A stretch of DNA of 64,000 bases from Paludibacteraceae bacterium (GCA_017503075.1 JAFVTU010000005.1:1-64000), one strand, 5' to 3'; positions 27,406 through 35,549 are shown, counted from the first letter of the stretch. The notes: a model not told the origin generated them from the sequence alone. Made by a program: numbers and translations.

Positions 27406-28236
27406 TTATTTGACCAAAAAGAGGCGTTTAATAGTATTTTTTATGGATTGCCAAAGCAGTTCCTTGAGCCACGGTAGTGGTTGCGAAGTCCATCGCTGTG
27501 GGTGGGTGGTGATCATAATGCGAGGTGGTAACATATCATCCTTGGCTGCGCGAATAATGGCTCGGGTGCGACGATATACTAAGCCCTGCTCCGTCCATTG
27601 ATCTTGGTATTGAGGAATCTTGTCACGAACAGATACTTTGTATCCATCCCAGCGGCGTCCGGTATCGGTAAGATAGAACACCTCAGAAAAATCGACATCA
27701 AAATACGGTTCTCCCACTATGCCAAGTTGCTTATAATCATAGTGTTTCCACAAATCACGTCCATCCCATTGGCTAGTTGGCACACCGTGCATGCAGATAG
27801 TGCGCACAGGGTAAAACTGACGAAAATATGCCAATTGCTGGGTAAAATGTTCATATGCTTTTTCTACATCTCCATTGGCGATAGCCATATCCTCGTAGTG
27901 GTAGCCAATCTCATGACCAAGTTTGGCAATAGCACGGATGACTTCTGGTTTGTTGCTATCGAGCACTATACGGAAATAATATGATGCACTAATACCCAAC
28001 TCATTTTCGATTTGTGCGATACGCAAGCTATTCTCTGCTTTTAGGTCCACATCATGGCGTAATATCACCAACCGTTCAAGTCGCTGCGAAGGCAAGAGCA
28101 TACAATACTGCTCAAAAGTAATAAAACGATACCCCTTATGCAATAAAGCCACTAGCAACTTACGATACGTTCGTAAGGTAAAGTCCATTTTCTTGCGTTG
28201 CGTGAGTAAAAAGGTAAATAACAGTGCCCAAAACAT
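27406..28236 (-). CDS. Polysaccharide deacetylase-like (NodB-fold) protein
   Basis: Up to 276 residues; an internal Met (28188, MDFTLRTYRKLL) fits homologues better and may be the true start. LRHDVDLKAENS (about residue 60) matches the metal-binding Asp pair of the family, EIGYHYEDM supplies the following His, and TTHPQRW the distal His. Family enzymes deacetylate sugars in cell-wall or capsular glycans; the substrate is unknown. The gene begins 2 bp after the S1/P1 nuclease stop, so they form one unit. Confidence 0.78.
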   Translation of the reverse strand: MFWALLFTFLLTQRKKMDFTLRTYRKLLVALLHKGYRFITFEQYCMLLPSQRLERLVILRHDVDLKAENSLRIAQIENELGISASYYFRIVLDSNKPEVIRAIAKLGHEIGYHYEDMAIANGDVEKAYEHFTQQLAYFRQFYPVRTICMHGVPTSQWDGRDLWKHYDYKQLGIVGEPYFDVDFSEVFYLTDTGRRWDGYKVSVRDKIPQYQDQWTEQGLVYRRTRAIIRAAKDDMLPPRIMITTHPQRWTSQPLPWLKELLWQSIKNTIKRLFLVK

Positions 28237-28238
28237 AA

Positions 28239-29009
28239 TTAGAATAACTCGTTAAGATGTTTTGCCAAAAGAACACCTGCCATATACATCTGATATTCAG
28301 CAGTTTCCACCCATCGATACGCATAGTGATAGGTATTGCCTGAGCATGTAGAATGATATTGATAGATGGCATCTGTAACATGATAGGTATGGAGTAGTGT
28401 CTCCCCTTCGTTCATACGAAGAATATCCTTACGCTGATGACCATATACATCGTGTAGATAGGACGCATATTCCGTATAACTAAATCCCTTATACTCAATC
28501 AATTTGCTATCCCAAACAGAATGCAAATTAGTATTCGAACCAAACCACTTCATACGTACCTTGTTGCCGCCTTGATCATCTAAATGCGCCACATGCATTG
28601 GACAAAAACGATCTGCGATCATATGCACATAAAAGACCAGCGCATCGTGACAATCAGGTTGGCGTTTGAGCACTGCCTCCAGACTATCCAAAGCCATAAA
28701 GAGTTCCCCACCCTCCTCTGGATAATTGGTCAAAGTTGATACAACCTCGGCATCCGTCATACCGCCTGCCAGATCCTGATAATGGCAAGTAAAACTAGTA
28801 GGATAAATCGTGTCACTCTTAATCTCATCTGGCCAAGTAGCGAGGTAGATCATTCCATGTTTACCCAGCACCTTATCGACATGTTTTCGGGCTTTACAGT
28901 CGAGATTATCATAGGCCACTTGCGCTACGATACGATGCCCTTTTGGCCCCCAAGCGTAAATAGCAGTGAAGCACCAGAAGGAGAGAAAAAGAATTAGAAT
29001 ACGTTTCAT
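28239..29009 (-). CDS. S1/P1 nuclease family protein
   Basis: 256 residues: signal peptide MKRILILFLSFWCFTAIYA, cleaved so that Trp20 (AWGPKGHRIVA) becomes the N-terminal residue whose amino group binds zinc in this family. Further zinc ligands sit in HVDKVLGKHG, HMIADRFCPMHV and NLHSVWDSKLI. Such enzymes cut single-stranded nucleic acid and remove 3'-phosphates outside the cytoplasm. The ATG at 29009 gives the signal peptide; the longer frame overlaps gtrA. Confidence 0.92.
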   Translation of the reverse strand: MKRILILFLSFWCFTAIYAWGPKGHRIVAQVAYDNLDCKARKHVDKVLGKHGMIYLATWPDEIKSDTIYPTSFTCHYQDLAGGMTDAEVVSTLTNYPEEGGELFMALDSLEAVLKRQPDCHDALVFYVHMIADRFCPMHVAHLDDQGGNKVRMKWFGSNTNLHSVWDSKLIEYKGFSYTEYASYLHDVYGHQRKDILRMNEGETLLHTYHVTDAIYQYHSTCSGNTYHYAYRWVETAEYQMYMAGVLLAKHLNELF

Positions 29010-29016
29010 AAAATGA

Positions 29017-29424
29017 TTATTTTTTTCGATTATCAATACGATTTCTATACACAACAAATCGTTGGTATAGATATTCCAACGACAAATTGAGCAACATATT
29101 AATGATTGTCACCGCATACTCATTCCATTGCAAATCCTCTGCCAGCCAATCTCCCAACACAGTCGTCGCAGGTGTAAAAAATGCATAGAAAAGCAACACC
29201 AATAGCATAGCTCGAGTGATGTTTGCATTGGACTTGAATGTGAAACGACGATTAAACGTGAAGTTCCACAAAATGCTCAATAGCAACGATATTAAATAAC
29301 ATGGCCAATAGCGCCATCCCGTAAACTCATTCAGCAGCGCGAAAGAACCCATTTGAATCACGCCTGCACTTGCCGAAAACAGTACAAATTTCAGTACCCT
29401 AACCCACTCTTTTGTTTGTTTCAT
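29017..29424 (-). CDS. GtrA-family membrane protein
   Basis: 135 residues with four predicted membrane helices (about 10-30, 38-55, 72-92, 102-118) and the FNRRFTF motif after helix 2 typical of GtrA/PF04138. Family members move lipid-linked sugars across the membrane for cell-surface glycans. It lies 7 bp before the S1/P1 nuclease start and upstream of the deacetylase-like gene, hinting at surface polysaccharide work. Confidence 0.85.
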   Translation of the reverse strand: MKQTKEWVRVLKFVLFSASAGVIQMGSFALLNEFTGWRYWPCYLISLLLSILWNFTFNRRFTFKSNANITRAMLLVLLFYAFFTPATTVLGDWLAEDLQWNEYAVTIINMLLNLSLEYLYQRFVVYRNRIDNRKK

Positions 29425-29471
29425 GCCTCTAATCTATATAAACTATAGCAGCTCCACGAGCGTCCTCTAAA

Positions 29472-30005
29472 TTAATACAACTCTATCCACTCCACCTCAT
29501 TACCCACACATTGCAGATAATGCTCAAAATTCTCACGCTTGATTACCACTGTCCCGCGACAATCGTTGGGATGAAAACTCAGGCTATCCGCTTGCAAGAG
29601 GTTTTTATCCAAAAACAATATCACATGATGCTCCACATCATTAATTAATCCAAATGGGCTCACACTACCTGGTTCTAATCCTAAATAACGCATCATGCGC
29701 TCTGGACTAGCGAAAGAGAGTTTACCTGGCGAGTTCTTGCCCGCAGCCATTAGCGACGCCTTCAATCGCTGCTCCAGATCGTGAATAGCCAAATCGTGTT
29801 CGCAATCAAAGCAAATGAGATAATGTTGCGTACCTTTGTGATTGCGCATAAAGATATTCTTGCAATGCACGCTGCCATCCTCTCGCCACCAACGTTTTGC
29901 TTCCTCGATGGTTTTTCCTTCGGGATGGTTATAGCACTCAAACGGAATCCCATGTTCCTTCAGATATGCCAATACAAGCTCTTGTCGTTCAGAATGGTTC
30001 AACAT
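29472..30005 (-). CDS. proX: Prolyl-tRNA editing protein (YbaK/ProX type)
   Basis: 177 residues. The YbaK fold shows KNIFMRNHKGTQHYLICFDCEHDL and LSFASPERMMRYLGLEPGSVSPFGLIND, matching the free-standing editing domain that hydrolyses Ala-tRNA(Pro) in the cytoplasm. The conserved Lys is in HCKNIF (about residue 49). The start codon lies inside a 20-bp tandem repeat (29988-30043), and an earlier repeat copy provides another ATG (30025) that would give only an 8-residue peptide. It follows lpd closely. Confidence 0.88.
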   Translation of the reverse strand: MLNHSERQELVLAYLKEHGIPFECYNHPEGKTIEEAKRWWREDGSVHCKNIFMRNHKGTQHYLICFDCEHDLAIHDLEQRLKASLMAAGKNSPGKLSFASPERMMRYLGLEPGSVSPFGLINDVEHHVILFLDKNLLQADSLSFHPNDCRGTVVIKRENFEHYLQCVGNEVEWIELY

Positions 30006-30043
30006 TGTTCAGAATGGTTCAACATAGTTCAGAATAGTTTATG
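29988..30043. repeat. 20-bp tandem repeat over the proX start
   Basis: About 2.5 copies of GTTCAGAATGGTTCAACAT(A/T). The minus-strand ATG of proX (30005-30003) and a second ATG (30025-30023) come from neighbouring copies. Confidence 0.8.
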
Positions 30044-31427
30044 CTTCCATGATGACTTCGCGTAGCACTTCACCCACCGTTGGGTGTGGGAAGACAACTT
30101 GCTTGAACTCGCCTACGGTATAGCCCATGCGTACCGCGAAACTAGCCGCAGCCACAAACTCCGAACATGGATTACCAATCATATGCACACCCATAATAGT
30201 TTTACTGCGTTTATCCACAATGACTTTACACAAGCCCGTTTCTCCCTCATTTTCTGCTACAAAACGCCCTGAGAAAGTCATCGGCAACTTGTGCACCTCG
30301 TATGGCACGAATGGTTCGTCGGTGGACATGGATGGTGCAAAGTCACCTTTCTTGATCTCATTTAAGTCCTTCTCTGTCAATCCGATGCACGCAATCTCAG
30401 GATTGGTATAAACGACGCTTGGTATGGCGTTGTAAGCTATACGCTGCAATGGTATCTGCTTGAGCATACGCCCCACTGCCACCTCTGCCTGACGGCTGGC
30501 TACATGGGCGAGCATAATCTTACCCGTCACATCACCTGCGGCATAAACATTCTTCAGATTGGTGCGCATGAATTCGTCCACCACAATACCGCCACGGTAC
30601 ATCTCCAGTTCACTCAACGCCTCTAGCCCCTGCATATTCGCACGACGACCTACCGATATGAGGATATGCTCAGCCTCGTATTCGCCATTGGTAGTTAGCA
30701 CCTTATTGCCCTGCAATTCGGTTACCTTGGTATCTGTCAATATCTGAATCCCCGCTTTGCGGTATTTCTCCAGCAGAATAGTCACCACATCTTGATCGAG
30801 GTTTGGCAAGATTGTTGGCATCGCCTCAATTACCGTCACAGGTACACCCAACTCGTGGTATAACGTAGCAAACTCCATACCAATCACTCCACCGCCTACG
30901 ATAATCATCGATGATGGCAACTCCTTGCTATCCAACGCCATTGTCGAATCCCATACAGCAGGATTATCTGGTATACCAGGTATTGGCGGCACAAAGTTCG
31001 TCGAACCTGTACAAATCAGTAGGTTCTCTGCTTCGTATTGCTCTTCGCCACACTTGATTACGACTGTCTCCTCCGTGCGACTAACCACCTCAGCGGCACC
31101 CATCACTACTGCACAATGCTCGTTGTTGAGCTTCTGCTTAATACCTGCCACCAGTTTGCGCACCACCTTGGTCTTGCGTTGCACAATCTTGGCATAGTCA
31201 AAACTTACGCATTCTGCTTTCACTCCGTATTTATCGGCATGCGTGGCATTATGATATTGTTTGGCACTATAGAGCAACGTTTTCGTTGGGATACAACCCA
31301 CATTCAGGCATGTACCGCCCAAAGCCGTTTGCTCAAAAATAACGACATCTTTACCTGCTTTAGAAGCGATCTCTGCGGCAGTGTATCCAGCAGGACCACC
31401 ACCAATAATTGCTAAAAAGTATTTCAT
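30039..31427 (-). CDS. lpd: Dihydrolipoyl dehydrogenase
   Basis: 462 residues, the FAD/NAD disulphide oxidoreductase (E3) of 2-oxoacid dehydrogenase or glycine-cleavage complexes. FAD motif IIGGGPAGYTAA (about 6-17), redox disulphide GGTCLNVGCIPTK (about 37-49), NAD motif VGGGVIGMEFA (about 172), catalytic His-Glu in HPTVGE near the C-terminus. The start MKYFLAIIGGG at 31427 is clear; the longer frame upstream is tandem repeat read as YTTLHNS units. Which complex it serves is not shown here. Confidence 0.95.
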   Translation of the reverse strand: MKYFLAIIGGGPAGYTAAEIASKAGKDVVIFEQTALGGTCLNVGCIPTKTLLYSAKQYHNATHADKYGVKAECVSFDYAKIVQRKTKVVRKLVAGIKQKLNNEHCAVVMGAAEVVSRTEETVVIKCGEEQYEAENLLICTGSTNFVPPIPGIPDNPAVWDSTMALDSKELPSSMIIVGGGVIGMEFATLYHELGVPVTVIEAMPTILPNLDQDVVTILLEKYRKAGIQILTDTKVTELQGNKVLTTNGEYEAEHILISVGRRANMQGLEALSELEMYRGGIVVDEFMRTNLKNVYAAGDVTGKIMLAHVASRQAEVAVGRMLKQIPLQRIAYNAIPSVVYTNPEIACIGLTEKDLNEIKKGDFAPSMSTDEPFVPYEVHKLPMTFSGRFVAENEGETGLCKVIVDKRSKTIMGVHMIGNPCSEFVAAASFAVRMGYTVGEFKQVVFPHPTVGEVLREVIMEA

Positions 31428-31439
31428 AATAGTGTTGTT

Positions 31440-31556
31440 TAGTGTGGTATAGGGTTGTATAGAGTTGTGTAGAGTTGTGTAGGGTTGTGTAGAGTTGTGT
31501 AGAGTTGTGTAGGGTTGTTTAGAGTTGTGTAGGGTTGTGTAGTGTGGTAAGGTAGA
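31440..31556. repeat. 11-bp tandem repeat array (GTGTAGAGTTG type)
   Basis: About ten copies of an 11-bp unit GTGTAGAGTTG/GTGTAGGGTTG between lpd and the upstream gene. The upstream gene's last ten codons and stop are inside it. Related GTGTAG runs occur at 52322-52347 (inside recQ), 39895-39948 (inside ribBA) and 59744-59765. Confidence 0.85.
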
Positions 31557-32022
31557 TTCGTACTGCACTCGCCACCATCTCCACGCATGGGCGCTTTTTG
31601 TAATATTCCTCCGTGCGAGGCGCAGGTGTAGGGTCAGTAAAGTTATTTGTCCTTGTTCCTTGTTCCTGACTTCTAACTCCAGACAGCAACTCAGCACATA
31701 TCAAACTACCATTCTCTTGCTTAAACTTCTCTGCAAGATCTTGCACTAGCGTATAGTTCGCTTTCTTGCCTTCGGCATCACCAGGCGTAGCGCTACCTCT
31801 CTCCAGCCCCGCCAACATAAACATGCCGCATGCCGCGCCGCAGGTCTGGCGCATACGACCTATGCCGCCACCAAACGACGCCGATAATCGCAATGCCAAT
31901 GCCTCATCCTCAATACCATACAAGTCAGCACACGCAGCAAACACGGCTTGACTGCAATTGAACCCCTGCTTAAAGAGCTCTTTGGCTCTTTCCACGCGCT
32001 TGTCTATCTCCTGTTGTGTCAT
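31519..32022 (-). CDS. C_GCAxxG_C_C family protein (probable redox protein)
   Basis: 167 residues. The defining cysteines are FNCSQAV (about 22), CGAACGMFMLAG (about 61) and a later Cys in SLICAELLSG (about 107), which match the C_GCAxxG_C_C family, of uncertain but probably redox or metal-linked function. Residues ~113-130 (RSQEQGTRTNN...) are encoded by AGGAACA-type repeats, and the C-terminus YLTTLHNPTQL by the 11-bp array. The natural tail is therefore doubtful. It overlaps the flavodoxin-like gene by 4 bp. Confidence 0.82.
   Translation of the reverse strand: MTQQEIDKRVERAKELFKQGFNCSQAVFAACADLYGIEDEALALRLSASFGGGIGRMRQTCGAACGMFMLAGLERGSATPGDAEGKKANYTLVQDLAEKFKQENGSLICAELLSGVRSQEQGTRTNNFTDPTPAPRTEEYYKKRPCVEMVASAVRIYLTTLHNPTQL
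31648..31683 (-). repeat. AGGAACA repeat read inside the C_GCAxxG_C_C gene
   Basis: On the minus strand: TAGAAGTCAGGAACAAGGAAC then AAGGACA; it encodes SQEQGTRTN between the conserved Cys region and the KKRPCVEMV end. Confidence 0.6.
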
Positions 32023-32636
32023 CTTACAAAACTGGTTTTGAGTTTCGGTTCTTCGCTCACTGGCAATGGCTCATGGCTAAGTCCACGCATCATCCATGCC
32101 ATATTCCGCCCCAAAGTACGCATCGTCTGCAAGCCCTCTAAATCCTCCAAAGCTTCGCCTGCCGCTGCACCATGCACGCTATTCCAATACTGCGATGGAA
32201 CAACAGGCATATTATTGATTGTGAAGTACTTATTCAATCTATCAAACGTCGCACTTGCGCCACCTCTACGGCATACTGCCACTGCAGCAGCAGGCTTGTA
32301 CGCCAGTAGTGAACCACACGAGTAGAATAATCGATCCATCAACGCGCACAACGAACCATTAGGCCCCGCATAATACACAGGCGACCCCACAACCAATCCA
32401 TCAACGCCCTCCTCTAATATAGTACGAAGTTGGTCGTAGAGTGCATCCGAGAACGCACAATATGTATGATTCTTTCTGCACGCGCCACATGCCACGCAAC
32501 CACGAACACTTTGAGTACCGATTCCTACAGTAATAGTAGTAATTCCTTCTTCCTCTAGCACCTTCGCCACTTCCGCCAACGCGATGCTTGTATTGCCCTT
32601 TGCATGGGGGCTACCGTTGATAAGTAGTACACGCAT
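32019..32636 (-). CDS. Flavodoxin-like NAD(P)H-dependent FMN reductase
   Basis: 205 residues. FMN-phosphate loop INGSPHAKGNTSIAL (6-20), CVACGACRKNHTYC near 50 (iron-sulphur flavoprotein-like cysteines), and VVGSPVYYAGPNGSLCALMDRLF (split; about 88-110), typical of the NADPH-dependent FMN reductase/ISF group. Probable electron-transfer enzyme; the partner is likely the C_GCAxxG_C_C protein it overlaps by 4 bp. Promoter at 32657-32687. Confidence 0.9.
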   Translation of the reverse strand: MRVLLINGSPHAKGNTSIALAEVAKVLEEEGITTITVGIGTQSVRGCVACGACRKNHTYCAFSDALYDQLRTILEEGVDGLVVGSPVYYAGPNGSLCALMDRLFYSCGSLLAYKPAAAVAVCRRGGASATFDRLNKYFTINNMPVVPSQYWNSVHGAAAGEALEDLEGLQTMRTLGRNMAWMMRGLSHEPLPVSEEPKLKTSFVR

Positions 32637-32656
32637 ATATATGATAATTTATGCTG

Positions 32657-32687
32657 CAAAGTTACTATTTTTTTTTCAAATAGACAA
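32657..32687 (-). promoter_or_regulatory. Promoter for the flavodoxin-like gene
   Basis: Minus strand TAACTTTG (complement of 32657-32664), 20 bp, TTG (complement of 32685-32687). Confidence 0.8.
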
Positions 32688-32703
32688 AATTTCTTCAAAA
32701 TAT

Positions 32704-32734
32704 TTGCATAAATGCAAAAAATATAGTACTTTTG
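32704..32734 (+). promoter_or_regulatory. Promoter for tRNA-Gly (and perhaps rnpB)
   Basis: TTG 32704-32706, 20 bp, TACTTTTG 32727-32734, 12 bp before the tRNA. No promoter of this type was found directly before rnpB. Confidence 0.8.
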
Positions 32735-32745
32735 CAGTCGATTTC

Positions 32746-32816
32746 GCGGCATTAGCACATCGGTAGTGCATCGGCTTCCCAAGCCGAGGAGGCGGGTTCG
32801 ATTCCCGTATGCCGCT
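32746..32816 (+). tRNA. tRNA-Gly (anticodon CCC)
   Basis: 71-nt cloverleaf: acceptor stem GCGGCAT / ATGCCGC, anticodon stem-loop CGGC-TTCCCAA-GCCG with anticodon CCC, T-arm GGCGGGTTCGATTCCCG. CCA not encoded. Confidence 0.95.
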
Positions 32817-32820
32817 CTTC

Positions 32821-33130
32821 GTCGGAATGGGCTTGCAACAAGAAATGCGCCTTGCGCATTTGGGTTGCCGCCATTCCTCCTCTTACCTCGAGCCCACGAG
32901 GCTCTCGGTAGGGTACGCGGAATACGAAGCAAAGCTTCGATGGGTAAACGGAATCTGGGCTTGCAACAAGAAATGCGCCCTGCGCATTTGGGTTGCCGCC
33001 ATTCCTCCTCTTACCTCGAGCTCACGAAGCTCTCGGTAGAAGACAAGGGATACGAAGCAAGCTTCGATTTGTAAGCAGAATATTTGCTTGTCGCAAAGAA
33101 ATCGCTATGCGATTTAAGGCGACCGCGATT
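32821..33130. repeat. Triplicated 128-bp structured repeat
   Basis: Three copies with a 128-129 bp period, starting near 32829, 32957 and 33086; the third is diverged and shortened. Each contains a compound hairpin: outer stem GCAAC/GTTGC and inner stem AAATGCGC/GCGCATTT in copies 1 and 2, changed to GTCGC/GCGAC and AAATCGC/GCGATTT in copy 3. A GAGC/GCTC hairpin and a CGAAGC/GCTTCG hairpin follow in copies 1 and 2. The third copy ends in a CCTCTCCCC ... GGGGAGG segment (33135-33183). No convincing gene lies in 32817-33226. Confidence 0.8.
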
Positions 33131-33226
33131 GCTCCTCTCCCCTAAAATTGAAAATTTTCGGGGACCCCATTAAAGAGGGGAGGCTATCTCGCGAAGCGAC
33201 ACAACGTGAGCGAATCGAACAAAAAT

Positions 33227-33590
33227 AGTACATCGGTCTATCGCGGAGTAAGGGAAGAAAAACTGCGGTTTTAATCCCCTACGACGAGGAAAGTCCGGGC
33301 AGCATAGAGCAGCACAGCGGTTAATGGCCGTCAGGCAGCAATGTTTGGTCACTGGTACAGAGACGAGTCGCCTTCGGGCGGGTGAAACGACTACACTGTG
33401 CGCTGCAATTCCAAGTATACCAACGTCTGAGCGCTGCTCGCGTGAGTTGGAGGGTAGGAAGCAACAGAAGCACGTAGTAATACGCGACTCAAGATTAATG
33501 ATAGACACCACCATTGGGAGTTTCAAAGGTTCCAAGAGTTCCAGAGTTCCAGTGTGGGTACAGAACCCGGCTTATAGATGTGCTATTTTT
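33227..33590 (+). ncRNA. rnpB: RNase P RNA
   Basis: The catalytic RNA that trims the 5' ends of tRNA precursors. The universal 5' core GAGGAAAGTCCGGGC is at 33287-33301 and the 3' core ACAGAACCCGGCTTAT at 33560-33575. The ends pair as P1 (AGTACATC with GATGTGCT), which sets the limits. A T-tract follows as terminator. Other hallmarks are GGTGAAACGACTACACT-like internal helices and GGGTAGGAAGCAACAG. A GGTTCCAAGAGTTCC-type repeat (33519-33552) sits in a variable region before the 3' core. It may be transcribed from the tRNA-Gly promoter. Confidence 0.93.
33519..33552 (+). repeat. GAGTTCCA-type repeat inside rnpB
   Basis: AGTTTCAAAGGTTCCAAGAG then TTCCAGAGTTCCAG: degenerate tandem TTCCAAG/TTCCAGAG units between the cores. 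It looks like the intergenic short repeats rather than a conserved RNase P helix. Confidence 0.5.
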
Positions 33591-33631
33591 TTTTGAATAC
33601 AATTCTACACCATACAAAACAACACCAAAAA

Positions 33632-35491
33632 ATGAGAAAACAATTTCTTTTAGCAATAGCACTCTTTGGTGCTTTTTCTTTGCAAGCTAAACCCCGTATT
33701 GACCGTGCAGAACCATTATGCTGGTGGACAGAGATGAACTGCCCACTCACGCTTATGCTTCAGGGCGAAGACCTTGCCGATGCACAAGTGACGATTCAAA
33801 GATTAGAGGCGAAAGGCGAGAGGCGAGAGGCGAAAGGCGATGAGGCGAAAGGGCTGGTGGTGACAGGTCAACACAATGCTGAGAGCAAAAACTACCTCTT
33901 TGTGGATTTGGCTGTGAATGAGCCAGGTACCTACTGTATTACACTAAAGAAGGGTAAACGTACTACTCGTGTGGATTACACTATTCATACTCGTCGTGAG
34001 GGCAGTCGCGAGCGCAAAGGATTCAATTCAAGCGATATGATTTACCTCATCATGTCCGACCGCTTTGTGGATGGCGATGAGAGCAACAACACCTTAAAAG
34101 GCATGGCAGAACCAGCCAACAAGGAGAATGTTCACGGACGCTTCGGTGGTGATATTCAGGGTGTTATCAACTCACTTGACCATATATCTTCGCTTGGTGC
34201 TACTGCTATTTGGGCAACACCTTTCCTAGAGGACAACGAGGCAGCATGGTCCTACCATGGTTATGCTTGCTCCGACTACTACCATATTGACCCACGTTGT
34301 GGAAGCAACGAACTCTACCGCGAAATGGTAGAGAAAGCCCACGAGAAGGGAATCAAGATTATCATGGACATGGTGCCTAACCACTGCGGTGGCACGCACT
34401 GGTGGATGAAAGACCTACCCTATCAAGACTGGATTAATCAGTTTGATGAGTTTACCAATACGCCTAACGTCTTCTCAGCAAACTACGATATCAACGCATC
34501 GGAGTACGATCGTCAGCTGTCCAACCGCGGTTGGTTTGACCGCCCAATGCCAGATATGAACTTGGAGAACCCAGACCTACTACAATACTTCAAGCAATGG
34601 GCTATCTGGTGGATTGAGTATGCAAATCTTGATGGTTTGCGCGTAGACACCTATCCATATATAGAGATGCTACCTGCCAGCGAATGGGTGAAAGCGATCA
34701 TGGATGAGTATCCAAACTTCAATATCGTAGGCGAGTGTTGGACACGCCCTGCACCTGCCGTAGCATATTGGCAATCAGGCGTAAAGAACTACAACGGCTT
34801 TGATAGTCATCTGAAGACTGTGATGGATTTCCCTGTGGAGGAAGCTATCCGTCAAGCCCTTGAGACTGACGGCAGTGGTTGGGGCAATGGTTTGACCCGC
34901 GTGTATGATGCCGTGGCAATGGACTACCTCTATGCCGATGTGAATAATATCATGATTATGTTGGGTAACCACGATATGGACCGTATTGCGGACGTAGTGA
35001 AAGACCAAGACCCACGCCGTGTGAAGTTGGCAACAACGATGTTGGCTACTATGCGCGGTATTCCACAAGTGTTCTACGGCGACGAGTACGGCATGAAGTC
35101 CGCAGACCGCAGCTTGGGTCACTCTACCCTACGCATGCCATTGCCATTGGGCGAGGAAGTGACGGCAGAGATGCAAGATATGTGCGACTACCACACCCGT
35201 CTCTTCCAATGGCGTAAGGGTGAGAGCGTGATTCACACGGGTAAGACCATGCACTTCATTACCCGCGATAATACATACGCATACTTCCGCTACAACGATA
35301 ATGAGGCGGTGTTTGTATATTTGAACGCCAGCGAAGAGAATCGTACCATCCCTACTGCGCACTACGCAGAGATTTTGGGTAAATACAATCCTGTAGGCGA
35401 GGATGTGATTACTGGCAAGACATACGATTTGAGCCAAAAGGATATTGTTATACCAGGGCTCACGAGCATCGTGGTGAAACTGAGCAAGTAG
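33632..35491 (+). CDS. GH13 alpha-amylase family enzyme, SusA/neopullulanase-like
   Basis: 619 residues with signal peptide (QFLLAIALFGAFSLQA), so periplasmic or envelope-located. An N-terminal immunoglobulin-like domain (about 20-130) typical of SusA/cyclomaltodextrinase precedes the catalytic barrel: MDMVPNHCG (about 247), nucleophile in DGLRVDTYP (about 337), acid/base in NIVGECW (about 367), LGNHDMDR (about 447). It hydrolyses alpha-1,4 glucans such as maltodextrins or pullulan. A heptamer repeat run encodes EAKGERREAKGDEAKG (about 58-73) in the N-terminal domain. No susR/susC genes are adjacent. Confidence 0.92.
   Translation: MRKQFLLAIALFGAFSLQAKPRIDRAEPLCWWTEMNCPLTLMLQGEDLADAQVTIQRLEAKGERREAKGDEAKGLVVTGQHNAESKNYLFVDLAVNEPGTYCITLKKGKRTTRVDYTIHTRREGSRERKGFNSSDMIYLIMSDRFVDGDESNNTLKGMAEPANKENVHGRFGGDIQGVINSLDHISSLGATAIWATPFLEDNEAAWSYHGYACSDYYHIDPRCGSNELYREMVEKAHEKGIKIIMDMVPNHCGGTHWWMKDLPYQDWINQFDEFTNTPNVFSANYDINASEYDRQLSNRGWFDRPMPDMNLENPDLLQYFKQWAIWWIEYANLDGLRVDTYPYIEMLPASEWVKAIMDEYPNFNIVGECWTRPAPAVAYWQSGVKNYNGFDSHLKTVMDFPVEEAIRQALETDGSGWGNGLTRVYDAVAMDYLYADVNNIMIMLGNHDMDRIADVVKDQDPRRVKLATTMLATMRGIPQVFYGDEYGMKSADRSLGHSTLRMPLPLGEEVTAEMQDMCDYHTRLFQWRKGESVIHTGKTMHFITRDNTYAYFRYNDNEAVFVYLNASEENRTIPTAHYAEILGKYNPVGEDVITGKTYDLSQKDIVIPGLTSIVVKLSK
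33803..33853 (+). repeat. Heptamer repeats in frame inside the SusA-like gene
   Basis: Seven units of GAGGCGA/AAGGCGA, encoding EAKGERREAKGDEAKG. Similar AGGTGAA/AGGCTAA heptamers are intergenic at 2747-2788. Confidence 0.75.
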
Positions 35492-35549
35492 CTAGAGGCG
35501 CAGGGAGAGGGTGTAAGGTGTAGAGTGTAAAGTGTAAAGGCTGGGAAAT

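Noticed and set aside
25897-27477. 526-codon plus-strand frame
   Set aside because: Antisense to the clearly recognisable carboxyltransferase; His/Cys-rich composition is typical of a shadow frame.
31428-31697. N-terminal extension of lpd
   Set aside because: It is the 11-bp tandem array read as YTTLHNS units; the FAD-binding start MKYFLAIIGGG is at 31427.
32766-33074. Overlapping frames on the plus strand after tRNA-Gly
   Set aside because: They start in the tRNA and read the 128-bp repeats; the repeated peptide (LATRNAPCAFGLPP / LQQEMRPAHLGC) reflects the DNA repeat.
32821-33130. CRISPR array
   Set aside because: The 128-bp units are contiguous with internal hairpins; no short direct repeats with unique spacers and no cas genes.
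33324-33596. 90-codon plus-strand frame
   Set aside because: Overlaps RNase P RNA, which is certain from both conserved cores.
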